This document shows, in pieces, positions 1 to 8,243 of a stretch of DNA of 36,406 nucleotides. The translations under genes were made by a program, and so were the position numbers. Source of the DNA: Magnetococcales bacterium (lineage in GTDB: Bacteria; Pseudomonadota; Magnetococcia; Magnetococcales; UBA8363); the NCBI GenBank assembly GCA_015228925.1, contig JADGCQ010000031.1, forward strand, positions 1 through 36,406, written 5' to 3'. Position 1 is the stretch's first letter; each line of letters begins with the position of its first letter. The notes beneath the pieces are model-generated. The model saw only the letters and a list, made by a program, of their open reading frames with translations, searched no databases and had not been told where the DNA came from.

Positions 1-48
1 AAACCCTGGGGGCAATCCCCCAGACCCCTTTTTTCTTTTAATAATTTT
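1..48. repeat. Dispersed palindromic repeat, copy A (right-arm orientation, cut by window start)
   Basis: The core at 5-22 is the palindrome CTGGGGGCAATCCCCCAG, with 7-bp arms and a 4-nt loop, followed by ACCCC and a T-rich run at 29-43. The same unit recurs at 8030-8240 (two inverted arms), 34239-34426 (two inverted arms) and 36361-36406. This copy lies 16 nt beyond the stop of rph, read on the minus strand. It could act as a transcription terminator in either direction. Its partner arm is presumably beyond the window start. Confidence 0.85.
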
Positions 49-63
49 ATTTATTTTATAGTG

Positions 64-798
64 TCACGGCGCGGCAAGGGATTTGCGCTGGATGTCAATC
101 AATTCCTTAATCCCTTTTTCCGCCAACGCCAGCATGGCATCCAGGTCTTCACGGGAAAAAGGTGACCCCTCGGCAGTGCCCTGAATTTCAATAAAACGAC
201 CACTCCCTGTCATGACAAAATTCATGTCAGTCTGGCACATGGAATCTTCATCATAATCCAAATCCAGCAAACACCCCCCCTTCACCAGTCCACAACTGAC
301 CGCAGCCACATGATCCATGATGGGCAGTTCAGCAATAATACCCCCCCGGTGCAGCCGTCGGCAGGCATCCATCAATGCGATAAAAGCACCGGTGATGGAA
401 GCGGTCCGCGTCCCCCCATCCGCCTGAATCACGTCACAATCCAGCCAGATCGTCCGCTTTCCCAGTTTGCCCAAATCGACGATGGCACGCATGGAACGCC
501 CAATCAAACGCTGAATCTCCAAAGTCCGTCCCGATTGCTTCCCCCGTGTCGCCTCACGGGCAGTGCGCGTGTGTGTGGCGCGGGGCAACATCCCATATTC
601 CGCCGTCACCCAACCACGATTCTGATCCCGCATCCAAAAAGGAACCTTCTCCTCAATCGATGCTGTACACAATACCCGCGTGTTGCCAAAGGTGATCAAA
701 CACGACCCCTCAGCATGATCAACAAAAGAACGGGTGACAGTAACAGGCCGCAGTTGATCCGAATGGCGGTCCCCTTTCCGGGTCACGGTAGGTGCCAT
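64..798 (-). CDS. rph: Ribonuclease PH
   Basis: This 244-residue protein is a phosphorolytic 3'-5' exoribonuclease that trims the 3' ends of tRNA precursors in the cytoplasm. The length and the family signature segments match RNase PH. These include the N-terminal R-K-G-D-R region, the [12 protein letters not shown] stretch and the [18 protein letters not shown] region. The chosen start is the ATG at 798-796, which overlaps the dsrK stop as TGATG and has an AGGGA ribosome site about 9 nt upstream. A TTG one codon earlier is in frame but less likely. The overlap implies translational coupling to dsrK, so a housekeeping RNA-processing gene appears to be carried at the end of a sulfur-metabolism operon. 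Confidence 0.96.
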   Translation of the reverse strand: MAPTVTRKGDRHSDQLRPVTVTRSFVDHAEGSCLITFGNTRVLCTASIEEKVPFWMRDQNRGWVTAEYGMLPRATHTRTAREATRGKQSGRTLEIQRLIGRSMRAIVDLGKLGKRTIWLDCDVIQADGGTRTASITGAFIALMDACRRLHRGGIIAELPIMDHVAAVSCGLVKGGCLLDLDYDEDSMCQTDMNFVMTGSGRFIEIQGTAEGSPFSREDLDAMLALAEKGIKELIDIQRKSLAAP

Positions 799-2300
799 CA
801 AACGATCCCTTTGTTTTTGCCCAAAAGGATGGCATTACTCACCAGTTGATGAACCCCCCCGACGGTATCCATGGGAATCCCATACATGGGGAGCATTTTA
901 TTGAATTGGGCCTTGCAAATGGCACAAATCAAAGCCAAAAAATTAACCTTGTGTTCAGCCATGACCTTCTTGAGCGCGGTCACCCGTGGCATCGTCCCCT
1001 TGACGCGCAAATCCATCAACTCATCGGTCAAAAGTCCACCACCACCACCGCAACACAAAGTCTTTTCAAAAATGGTGTCCTCGTCCATATCCACAAAATG
1101 ATTGCAGGTGGCACGAATCAGATCGCGGGGAATGGTAAACTGCCCGCCAGGATTAGGCCCCATGCGCGAAGCCCGGGCGACGTTGCAGGAATCATGCATC
1201 GTTACCACATAGGCGTCGTTGGCCTCCTTGTCAAACGTCAAGGCACCACGACCGATCAAATCATGTGTAAATTCACAAATATGCTGGGGAACCGGATAGC
1301 GGTTGTCCAAAAAGTCAAAAGGACCATTCAACGTGTTCCAAAAACTATAGGCCACACGCCAAGCATGTCCACACTCACCCACCACAATCCGCTTGACCTT
1401 CAAAGCCCTGGCTTGCTCCGCAATTCTTTTGGAAATTTTTTTCTTTTGCTCGTAACTGCCGATAAACATACCAAAGTTGGCCGCCTCGGAAGCATAAGAG
1501 CTGATGGTATAGGAGATCCCCGCTTGATGAAAGACCTTGGCATACCCCATGAGCGATTGAATGTGCGGCTCACTGAAAAAATCGGCGGACGGGGCAACCA
1601 GCAACACCTCCGCCCCCTCTTGATCCAGGGGAAGCTTGATCTCATGCCCGGTGTTTTCCAACATGTCGTCTTCAAGAAACTGTAACGTCCCCGACAGGGC
1701 AGGCTTGGGAATCCCCAAATTGTTGCCGATGTCATGAACCTTGGCGACAATCTCCGTGGTGTACTTGTGTCCCACACCAATGGCATCCATGATCTCCCTG
1801 GCCGCCATGGTGATCTCCGCCGTATCGATGCCGTAGGGACAGAAAACCGAACAACGCCGACATTGAGAACACTGATGGTAATAGGTAAACCACTGCTTCA
1901 ACATCTCCTCGTCAAAATCCTTGGCATTGACCAGACCCGGAAACATCCGACCCGCCGGGGTAAAATAACGCCGATAAACACTCCGCATCAGTTCGGCACG
2001 CTTGACCGGCATGTTGTTGGGATCCCCAGTCCCCAGGAAATAGTGACATTTGTCGGCGCAGGCACCACACTTGACACAAATATCCATATAAACCTGGAGT
2101 GAACGATACTTCTTAAGCATCTCTCCCAGCTTTTCCACACCGCGTTTTTCCCAATCCGGTACCCGGGCCGCCGGAAAATTCAAGGGTACCATGTGCTTTT
2201 CAACGGCGGGATAGGGGGCCAGATGACCCATGCTGCCCGGCTGTAAGGCAGGGGTCTCTATGTCGTCGTGGATTTCGGGAACCTCGTGTGCATCGGCCAT
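798..2300 (-). CDS. dsrK: DsrK, iron-sulfur subunit of the DsrMK membrane complex
   Basis: This 500-residue cytoplasmic-side subunit is related to HdrD and exchanges electrons between the membrane quinone pool (through DsrM) and the DsrC thiol/trisulfide cycle. Two [4Fe-4S] motifs are visible: C75-x2-C78-x2-C81-x3-C85 and C144-x2-C147-x2-C150-x3-C154. A CCG-type site follows, with a Cys in H-D-S-C, then C416-C417-G and a C-A-I-C pair near residue 463. This is the noncanonical cluster site known from heterodisulfide reductases. The ATG at 2300 has a TGAGGA site upstream. It lies 60 nt after dsrM and overlaps rph. No dsrJ, dsrO, dsrP or dsrAB is present in this window. A paralogous HdrD-like subunit is the main alternative, but the adjacent dsrM and nearby dsrC favour DsrK. 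Confidence 0.93.
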   Translation of the reverse strand: MADAHEVPEIHDDIETPALQPGSMGHLAPYPAVEKHMVPLNFPAARVPDWEKRGVEKLGEMLKKYRSLQVYMDICVKCGACADKCHYFLGTGDPNNMPVKRAELMRSVYRRYFTPAGRMFPGLVNAKDFDEEMLKQWFTYYHQCSQCRRCSVFCPYGIDTAEITMAAREIMDAIGVGHKYTTEIVAKVHDIGNNLGIPKPALSGTLQFLEDDMLENTGHEIKLPLDQEGAEVLLVAPSADFFSEPHIQSLMGYAKVFHQAGISYTISSYASEAANFGMFIGSYEQKKKISKRIAEQARALKVKRIVVGECGHAWRVAYSFWNTLNGPFDFLDNRYPVPQHICEFTHDLIGRGALTFDKEANDAYVVTMHDSCNVARASRMGPNPGGQFTIPRDLIRATCNHFVDMDEDTIFEKTLCCGGGGGLLTDELMDLRVKGTMPRVTALKKVMAEHKVNFLALICAICKAQFNKMLPMYGIPMDTVGGVHQLVSNAILLGKNKGIV

Positions 2301-2360
2301 CAGTGATTCCTCAGGATTGTGACAATGAAAAGAAAATTAGGCAACCGTCGCGCCCGCCCA

Positions 2361-3074
2361 TCAATCGGCGTACCAGGGATTGATGTGGCGCTTCTCCCTG
2401 GGATTGTCCACCTGGTTTCGTGTCGGACTGAAAAAGATTCCCCCCAAATGCATCAGCTTGCTGAAGGGAAAAACCACCAGAAGGACAGCGACCATAAGTA
2501 TGTGAATGATGAAAACCACATCCCCCGGGCTGGCCATGGATAACGATGCAGACGGCGAGGTCCACAACGTCGTCATGGCGCGTTTGATGGCGATAATATC
2601 GGGTCTGAGGAAAAAATCCATCACCAAACCGGTGCCGCCAATGCCCATGAGTAACCAAAGAAATAAATGGTCTGCCACCGAGGAAATGTGGCGAACCCGA
2701 TCAATGAGAAAACGCCGAGCTAACAGCAATCCCAAAGCACCAACCATGGCAATCCCCGCCAATATGCCGACAATCTGATAATGGGCGAAGATCGCAGGCA
2801 GAGGATCACAGAAATAACGGATATGGCGGATGAGAACCAATGCCAGGGCCGCGTGAAAAAGATAGCCGGCAATCCATAAAAATTTGTCTGCTTTGAACAA
2901 ACTTTCAAAAAAGGCAACCTCCCGAAAGAGACGCCATACAACACCGCCACGGGTCACCGGGGCCGGCGTCGTCGGAATCAGGAGCGGGGCCGGGGTTCGG
3001 GCATAAACGGAAATTTTCCATAAAAACCCAGCGACAAAAACCCCCACAGTAAAATAGGCAAGGAAGGTCAGCAT
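2361..3074 (-). CDS. dsrM: DsrM, NarI-like cytochrome b membrane subunit
   Basis: This is a roughly 237-residue integral membrane protein. It has hydrophobic segments at the N-terminus (residues 1-20), around 67-90, 98-122 and 130-160, and near the C-terminus before the K-L-M-H-L-G-G motif. Histidines in or next to the helices, such as those in the L-F-H and R-H-I-R segments, are plausible haem b ligands. The A-R-T-P-A-P-L-x-I-P-T-T-P-A-P-x-T-R-G-G-V segment after the first helix is characteristic of DsrM. The protein should link quinone chemistry to DsrK. The start chosen is the ATG at 3074, directly before the first helix. An in-frame TTG at 3125 would add 17 polar residues but lacks a convincing ribosome site. 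It is transcribed with dsrK. Confidence 0.9.
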   Translation of the reverse strand: MLTFLAYFTVGVFVAGFLWKISVYARTPAPLLIPTTPAPVTRGGVVWRLFREVAFFESLFKADKFLWIAGYLFHAALALVLIRHIRYFCDPLPAIFAHYQIVGILAGIAMVGALGLLLARRFLIDRVRHISSVADHLFLWLLMGIGGTGLVMDFFLRPDIIAIKRAMTTLWTSPSASLSMASPGDVVFIIHILMVAVLLVVFPFSKLMHLGGIFFSPTRNQVDNPREKRHINPWYAD

Positions 3075-3437
3075 CCGGTGAGTCCATCTTTGGGGTTGAA
3101 GACCATGGGTGACATGTCTCGCCAAGCCAAGTTATGCGTTTGGGTGAATGGGTTCGCTTCTCGCATAAAGCCTCCGCAGCCGATTACAGCCCCCATTCTT
3201 CTACCCTAAGCCCTCTTCGGCGTATCCTTCGAGCAAGGAAACCGTCGTGAGAAGGATACCATAGATGAGAAGGAAACCGTGGCGGACGATACCAGCCAAA
3301 CGCCTCAGACACCCTCAAAGCATTTCCTATCAAAATGCATAATTAGGTGTCCAGAGGCCGTTCGCGCCGGTCTTTGGGCTTTCCCCCATCGGATGCGGGC
3401 ACCGACGCAACGGGGAGAAGCCCAGACCGTGCCAAAA
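3075..3437. other. Structured dsrC-dsrM intergenic gap (no gene)
   Basis: No credible gene was found here. Two inverted repeats are visible. One is a perfect 9-bp pair, GTATCCTTC at 3222-3230 with GAAGGATAC at 3251-3259. The other is an imperfect long stem at about 3370-3427, just beyond the dsrC stop, pairing a GTCT-TGGGCTT-CCCC arm with a GGGG-AAGCCCA-GAC arm. Neither is followed by a T-run on the minus strand, so they look more like processing or attenuation structures than classical intrinsic terminators. Confidence 0.6.
3370..3427 (-). terminator. Imperfect hairpin downstream of dsrC
   Basis: A long imperfect stem-loop begins about 11 nt after the dsrC stop on the minus strand. The arms are roughly 16 nt each with mismatches and a loop of about 25 nt. 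There is no T-tract on the minus strand, so factor-independent termination is doubtful. A structure here could protect a short dsrC transcript or partly separate it from dsrMK. This is inferred only from the inverted repeat. Confidence 0.35.
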
Positions 3438-3773
3438 TCAGACGCAACCCGTCGGTTTGGGAAGGCCGGCGATCTTGCAGGCTTGCTTGGCAGGCCCGCC
3501 CGGATACAGGTCATAAAGATATTTGGTGTTGCCCTTTTCCTTGCCGAGCTTTTTGCCGATGGCTTTGGTGAGGATACGGATCATGGGGGCGATTTTGTAT
3601 TCCTCATAATATTCGCGAAGGAAATTGATAACCTCCCAATGATTTTCCGTCATGTTGACGCTTTCCTGCGTGGCGACGTAGGCGGCAACCTCAGGGTTCC
3701 AATCCGACAGATTGATCAGATAACCATCTTCATCGGTTTCATAGGTGCGGCCACTAAGTTCAAAGCTTGGCAT
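3438..3773 (-). CDS. dsrC: DsrC, sulfur-carrier / sulfite-reductase partner protein
   Basis: This 111-residue soluble protein belongs to the DsrC/TusE family. It ends in the canonical redox-active C-terminal arm with both cysteines, C99 and C110, spaced C-x10-C and followed by one residue. That pair marks true DsrC, which carries sulfur as a trisulfide or persulfide and is the substrate of DsrMK, rather than TusE, which has only the penultimate cysteine. The N-H-W-E-V-I-N-F-L-R-E-Y-Y helix region is also typical. The ATG at 3773 is preceded by AAGGAG at 9-nt spacing. An upstream TTG at 3782 sits on top of that site and is rejected. It is the first gene of the minus-strand sulfur cluster, 363 nt before dsrM. 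Confidence 0.96.
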   Translation of the reverse strand: MPSFELSGRTYETDEDGYLINLSDWNPEVAAYVATQESVNMTENHWEVINFLREYYEEYKIAPMIRILTKAIGKKLGKEKGNTKYLYDLYPGGPAKQACKIAGLPKPTGCV

Positions 3774-4162
3774 GATAGACAACTCCTTAAGATTTGAGAG
3801 GTTTTTTAACTAAACTTCAAGAGACGGCTTCGTCCAGAAGCTGCTTGGACACGGTGTGGCCAAACATTATTGGGCAACGATCGGCACCGCCATTTTATAT
3901 CAGGCAATATCAGTATATCATGATTCACTTGGACGACAAGGAACCATTCAGCGAAACAGCACCCACGGAACTTTCCACCTCGCAACCGATATTAAACCGA
4001 TGGTGTCCCAAGGATCAAGGGAGGTTTCGCAACATTAAAGAATTCAATCGATGAATTGACATTCGCGGTCCATGCAACCAAAATTACGACAGGAATCGTT
4101 TCACCATTTTTGATCCGAAGTCTGCCCTAAGCAGACGAGGGTACAGCCAGGAGTTTTAGATC
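3774..4162. other. Divergent intergenic region between dsrC and a ferredoxin gene
   Basis: This 389-nt region holds no gene I can support. Short open frames here lack family resemblance and ribosome sites. It must contain the promoters for both the leftward sulfur genes and the rightward ferredoxin. The clearest element is a TTGACA box at 4056-4061. No confident promoter for dsrC was found. Confidence 0.6.
4056..4085 (+). promoter_or_regulatory. Possible sigma70-type promoter for the ferredoxin gene
   Basis: A perfect TTGACA at 4056-4061 is followed after 18 nt by AAAATT at 4080-4085, a weak -10 match. It lies about 75 nt upstream of the ferredoxin ATG. Only the -35 box is convincing. Confidence 0.3.
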
Positions 4163-4474
4163 ATGAAACCAAAGCATCATGTTTTTGTGTGTATGAATCA
4201 ACGGCCTGCGGGGCATCCTCGGGGATCGTGCGGGTCTGCCGGGGCTGGGGGGGTGTTTGAGGCCCTTGCGGGTGAAGTCGAAAAACGCGGCTTGTTTGAA
4301 AAGGTTCAGGTCACGGGGACTTTCTGCATGGGGCCATGCGATCATGGACCGACGGTGGTTGTTTATCCCGATGGCGTCTGGTATGGAAGGGTGAAACCGG
4401 AGGATGTGGCGACAATCTTTGATGAGCATCTGGATAAGGGTAAGCCGGTTGAGCGTCTACGCCTGACGTAATCA
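4163..4474 (+). CDS. Thioredoxin-like [2Fe-2S] ferredoxin
   Basis: This 102-residue protein matches the small thioredoxin-fold [2Fe-2S] ferredoxins (Aquifex Fd / NuoE-like fold). It has four cysteines in the expected pattern: C10, C23, C55 and C59, the last pair in the T-F-C-M-G-P-C-D-H-G-P-T-V segment. The N-terminal H-V-F-V-C-M-N motif and the C-terminal W-Y-x-x-V-x-P-E-D segment are also family features. It probably acts as a cytoplasmic one-electron carrier. AGGAG at 4149-4153 sets the ATG at 4163. It is divergent from dsrC, so a role alongside DsrMK/DsrC electron flow is possible but only inferred from position. Confidence 0.88.
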
Positions 4475-4527
4475 CGGTGGGTTTGGGAGGGGGCCTCTTC
4501 GCTTGTGAAGGTTTTGGGATGAATGGC

Positions 4528-4562
4528 GTGGGCACCCCCTCGCCGAGTGGGGGGGTGCCCAC
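4528..4562. terminator. Strong GC-rich hairpin after the ferredoxin gene
   Basis: The 12-nt arm GTGGGCACCCCC at 4528-4539 pairs perfectly with GGGGGTGCCCAC at 4551-4562 around an 11-nt loop. No T-run follows on either strand, so it is not a textbook intrinsic terminator. Its position between the ferredoxin and the epimerase suggests transcript-end formation or mRNA stabilisation. Confidence 0.45.
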
Positions 4563-4625
4563 AGGGTGTGGTGTCCCTCGACAAGTTCAACATGGCCGTG
4601 TGCATCATTTCGGGGATAAAAGTCT

Positions 4626-5570
4626 ATGGGGTTTTATCTGATCACGGGGGGGTGTGGTTTTATCGGTTCGCACCTGGCGGATGCCTTGATCGCCCGGGGG
4701 GATCGCGTGCGGGTGTTGGATGACCTCTCCTCCGGGTATCGTGAAAACCTCCCGGAGGGGGTCGAACTGGTCCTGGGCGATGTCGCCGATGGTGAGGCCG
4801 TCCGGGCGGCCATGGCGGGGGTGCAGGGGTGTTGGCATTTGGCCGCAATCGCCTCGGTTGCCCGTTCCAACGAAGAATGGCTTGTTACCCATCGCATCAA
4901 CCAGACGGGATCGATCCAGGTGTTTGATGCGGCCCGCAGTGCCGGTCCCGGTCGGACATCCGTTCCTGTGGTATATGCCTCATCGGCGGCTGTCTACGGT
5001 GATAACCCCCATATCCCTCTGGCAGAAACCGCGCAATCCTGTCCCCTGACCGCCTATGGGGCCGATAAACTGGGTTCCGAATTCCATGCGGGTGTCGCGA
5101 CCCGGGTGCATGGCGTTCCGACGGTCGGATTCCGGTTTTTCAATGTGTTCGGAATACGCCAGGATCCCGCTTCACCATACTCTGGCGTTATTTCAATATT
5201 CGCTGATAAAATACTGAAACATCAGCCTATTACCATTTTTGGCGATGGGGAGCAAACCCGCGATTTTGTCCATGTGAAGGATGTTGTGCGTTTTTTGCTT
5301 GCGGGAATGGCTCGGGGGCGAGACAATCCAGAGATATACAATGTATGCACGGGCCGTCAGACCTCCCTGAACCAGCTTGTGCAGTCCATGTTTCAGGAGG
5401 CCGGTCACCAAGTGCCCATCGTGTTTTCCAGCCCGCGACCTGGGGATATCCGCTACTCCTTGGGAGATCCCACCTTCGGTGCCAACAATTTGGGGTTGTG
5501 CGCAGGCCAGGATATGGCCGGTGGTTTGCGTGAATTACTCTCCTACATGGATTCGGGATGCCGACGATGA
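4626..5570 (+). CDS. NAD-dependent sugar-nucleotide epimerase/dehydratase (extended SDR, GalE-like)
   Basis: This 314-residue extended short-chain dehydrogenase/reductase has the N-terminal NAD-binding motif G-G-C-G-F-I-G (residues 8-14), the D-D-L-S-S-G segment, an active-site S-S-A-A-V-Y-G region near 118-125 and the catalytic pair Y144-x3-K148. The R-D-F-V-H-V-K-D-V segment near residue 217 is typical of UDP-glucose 4-epimerase-like enzymes acting on nucleotide sugars. The exact substrate cannot be read from sequence. A GGGGAT site lies about 10 nt before the ATG. The gene overlaps the downstream AsmA-family gene at an ATGA junction, pointing to a shared role in envelope polysaccharide or outer-membrane biogenesis. 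Confidence 0.9.
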   Translation: MGFYLITGGCGFIGSHLADALIARGDRVRVLDDLSSGYRENLPEGVELVLGDVADGEAVRAAMAGVQGCWHLAAIASVARSNEEWLVTHRINQTGSIQVFDAARSAGPGRTSVPVVYASSAAVYGDNPHIPLAETAQSCPLTAYGADKLGSEFHAGVATRVHGVPTVGFRFFNVFGIRQDPASPYSGVISIFADKILKHQPITIFGDGEQTRDFVHVKDVVRFLLAGMARGRDNPEIYNVCTGRQTSLNQLVQSMFQEAGHQVPIVFSSPRPGDIRYSLGDPTFGANNLGLCAGQDMAGGLRELLSYMDSGCRR

Positions 5571-8014
5571 AGCGAATTGCTGTCCGTGTCGTCGCAGGTT
5601 TGGCACTGTTGGCGGTTCTGGCCTTCACCGCCCTGTTCGCTGTGCCTCCCGTGTTGGATTCCAATGCGATCAAAGGTCAAATCGCCCGGATCATCCAGGA
5701 AAAAACGGGGCACCCTTTGATCATCGATGGGGATTTGCGTTTTTCCTTCTTCCCCAGCGTCACCATCACCATCGGACATGCCCACGTCGATAATCCCGAT
5801 GGATTTTCTCAATCCTCCATGGTGGTGTTCCGTGGGGCGGAATTGACGGTGAGCGGTTTTGGGCTGATGTTGGGCCATCTGGATGTGGTGGAACTGGCCA
5901 TCGATGATTTGGAAGTGGCGTTGGAACGTCGCGAGGATGGCATTGTCAATTGGTCCGATGGACCGGGAAGCCTCATCGATTCGACCCTATTGCCCGAACT
6001 GGGCGAACTGGCGGGGATTGCATCGTCCGATGATGGATTGACCTTGCAGATTGGGCTGTCGGGAATGGCGGCTGTTTCTATGGGAGGTGTCAACCTCAGT
6101 GGTGCCAAAATTTCTTGGAATGATCGAAAAAAAGGTCAACAATACTCTTTGGAGAACATCGCCGTCGTAAGCCGTTCCCTTGGGGGAGGGGTGACAGGTC
6201 TGGAACTCAATGGCCATTGGAAATGGCTTTCAGCCGATACCCAGGGGCGGGTCTCCTTGAACTATGAGATCCATGGTTTGGGCGACAGGCTTAAACTGAG
6301 TGATGTTCATTTGTTTTTATCCAGTCAATCGCAACAGGCACTTTTGCGTGAATCCGAATGCCGTGTCACTACGGGCATCATCTGGGATATGAAAGGGGGA
6401 CACCTTGCTTTCAATGAATTGGAAGTTGGGGCGACGGGATGGTTTACCCAATATTCTCTCAGAGATTTGGACATGGTTCTCAAGGGGGCGGCGGAATGGG
6501 ATTTGAACAAGGCTTCCGTAACCATGGCCAATGCGCGTCTGGCACTCAAAGCCCGTTCCGATGATCTTCCTCCGACGGGGATAAGCTTTCTGATCCGTTC
6601 TGGATTGGCATGGGAGCGTAAAACGGGGAATGTGACCTTATCGGGCCTGCAAGCGGAGGGTCCGGCGAACATGCGTCTTCAGGGCGATCTTGTTGTGCAG
6701 GGTATCGCGGATGGGCTGAGCCATATCGGCGTCAAGGGTCAGGTGGCCACCGAACCGTTCGATCCCAAAGCTTTGTTTGTGGCCATGGGTCAACAGTTGC
6801 CTCATGTCATTCAGACCGATGAACTTTCTCAAGGGGCTGTCTCGGCCAACTTCCAAGCCGATGCCCAGGGGATTGTTGCCGATTCTATCCAGGTGGCGGT
6901 GGATGACACCCATATGGAAGGAAATTTTTCCTGGCGACACCAGGATCTTCCTGAAATTCGCTTTGATCTCTCCTTCGATCAGGTCAATATGGATCGGTAT
7001 TGGGATCTGTTGGCGGGAGCCGGGAATGTGCCGGATCATCAACCTTTGGCGGCCATGCTGCTTCCTGAATTTTCCTTGGCGGGTTTGTTGCGTTGGTTAC
7101 CGGGGGATTGGGATCTTGACGGATCGTTGCGTGGACAGCAGATGCAGGTATCTGGGGCAAATTTGGCCGATTTAAATTTGCACATGAACGCGGCTGGTGG
7201 TGTTTTGACTCTGGATCCTTTTCAGTTTGCTCTTTACCAGGGGGCGTGGAAACAAAAAATTCGGGTGGATCATGCCCGTGGAGACCCCCGATTATTGGTG
7301 GAAAAAGAGATGAAGGGGGTACAGCTTCAGCCATTTCTTGCGGCGATGGCGGGGGTGGATTGGTTGACGGGTACGATGGATCTTTCTGGTCAGGTGGAAA
7401 CGTCGGGGAGGGATTTTGCGTCTGCCAGGAAAAATTTGAAGGGTTCTTATTGGCTGGGGGTCAAGAATGGGGGGTTGCATGGGATTGATCTGACCGGGAC
7501 GATCCGTGACATTGCGGCGACGGTCGATGGGCGCAAGCCGCAAAAGGATGATGAAAATAAAGAGGTGGCAACGACGGTGGTATCCGAATTGACTGCGACC
7601 GTGCGCGTTGGGGAGGGGCGTGTGGTCAACAGTGATTTGCTGGCTGTTTCCGATTCTGTGGTGGTCAAGGGTCAGGGGGAGGCGGATTTATTGGAAATGA
7701 CCGTCGATTATACCTTTTCTGCCGATGCCCAGGCCGCTTTGAAAGGGATGGATATCCCTTATTGGGATCGTTTGGAGGGGGTTGTTTTGCCCATTCATGT
7801 TGTTGGACCGTTGAAACTGCTGAATAAACCTACGATTGGTGATCCCCAGTTGACGCGAAGCTTGATGGCTGCGAGACAGAATCATCAGAGTGGTGGTATC
7901 CGTTTTGGGGGGCAACCGTTTGCCGATGTATCGCAACTGCCTCCGGTGGCGGATGATATTCAACGTAATCGTCATCCGATGACACGATTCAAACGCGGTT
8001 TGTTTCCCCCTTGA
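5567..8014 (+). CDS. AsmA family protein
   Basis: This protein of about 815 residues starts with a single N-terminal transmembrane anchor (roughly residues 5-28, rich in V, A and L). A large periplasmic region follows with the AsmA-type opening: the D-S-N-A-I-K-x-x-I-A-R-I-I-Q-E-K-T-G-H-P-L segment, then F-F-P-S-V-T-I-T-I-G-H-A-H-V-D-N-P. The C-terminal part (about residues 590-740) contains the D-L-S-G-Q-V-E-T-S-G-R-D repeat-like beta region of AsmA C-terminal domains. Family members are thought to bridge the periplasm and support phospholipid or LPS homeostasis of the outer membrane. The ATG at 5567 overlaps the epimerase stop (ATGA). An earlier in-frame ATG at 5558 would add three residues. 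Confidence 0.88.
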   Translation: MKRIAVRVVAGLALLAVLAFTALFAVPPVLDSNAIKGQIARIIQEKTGHPLIIDGDLRFSFFPSVTITIGHAHVDNPDGFSQSSMVVFRGAELTVSGFGLMLGHLDVVELAIDDLEVALERREDGIVNWSDGPGSLIDSTLLPELGELAGIASSDDGLTLQIGLSGMAAVSMGGVNLSGAKISWNDRKKGQQYSLENIAVVSRSLGGGVTGLELNGHWKWLSADTQGRVSLNYEIHGLGDRLKLSDVHLFLSSQSQQALLRESECRVTTGIIWDMKGGHLAFNELEVGATGWFTQYSLRDLDMVLKGAAEWDLNKASVTMANARLALKARSDDLPPTGISFLIRSGLAWERKTGNVTLSGLQAEGPANMRLQGDLVVQGIADGLSHIGVKGQVATEPFDPKALFVAMGQQLPHVIQTDELSQGAVSANFQADAQGIVADSIQVAVDDTHMEGNFSWRHQDLPEIRFDLSFDQVNMDRYWDLLAGAGNVPDHQPLAAMLLPEFSLAGLLRWLPGDWDLDGSLRGQQMQVSGANLADLNLHMNAAGGVLTLDPFQFALYQGAWKQKIRVDHARGDPRLLVEKEMKGVQLQPFLAAMAGVDWLTGTMDLSGQVETSGRDFASARKNLKGSYWLGVKNGGLHGIDLTGTIRDIAATVDGRKPQKDDENKEVATTVVSELTATVRVGEGRVVNSDLLAVSDSVVVKGQGEADLLEMTVDYTFSADAQAALKGMDIPYWDRLEGVVLPIHVVGPLKLLNKPTIGDPQLTRSLMAARQNHQSGGIRFGGQPFADVSQLPPVADDIQRNRHPMTRFKRGLFPP

Positions 8015-8029
8015 TGGATCGGTGGGAAA

Positions 8030-8240
8030 ATTATTAAAAGAAAAAAGGGGTCTGGGGGATTGCCCCCAGGGTTTTGACTTTGTTTTTGACTTTAAAAAAA
8101 AAGGTTTCCATGCCTCGTTTTTGACTTTGTTTTTGACTTTAAAAAAAATCAAAATCGAAGAATGAAGCTTTTTATTTAAAGTCAAAAGCAAAACCCTGGG
8201 GGCAATCCCCCAGACCCCTTTTTTCTTTTAATCATTTTAT
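8030..8240. repeat. MITE-like inverted-repeat element, copy B, between convergent genes
   Basis: Two arms of about 43 nt face each other, the left at about 8033-8075 and the right at about 8189-8231. Each contains the CTGGGGG/CCCCCAG palindrome and an A/T-rich flank on its outer side. The interior is AT-rich and holds a direct repeat of a GTTTTTGACTTT-type unit (about 8072-8101 and 8118-8148). The element fills the space between the stops of the asmA-family gene (8014) and the AEC transporter (8244). It encodes no protein. It could terminate both convergent transcripts, or be a non-autonomous mobile element, or both. Confidence 0.85.
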
Positions 8241-8243
8241 CGG

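Noticed and set aside
3794-4054. Short plus-strand frame in the dsrC-ferredoxin divergent region
   Set aside because: It has no ribosome site and no family resemblance, and it occupies the expected promoter region.
8030-8240. CRISPR-like interpretation of the repeated unit
   Set aside because: Only two inverted arms occur per site, with no regular spacers, leader or cas genes.
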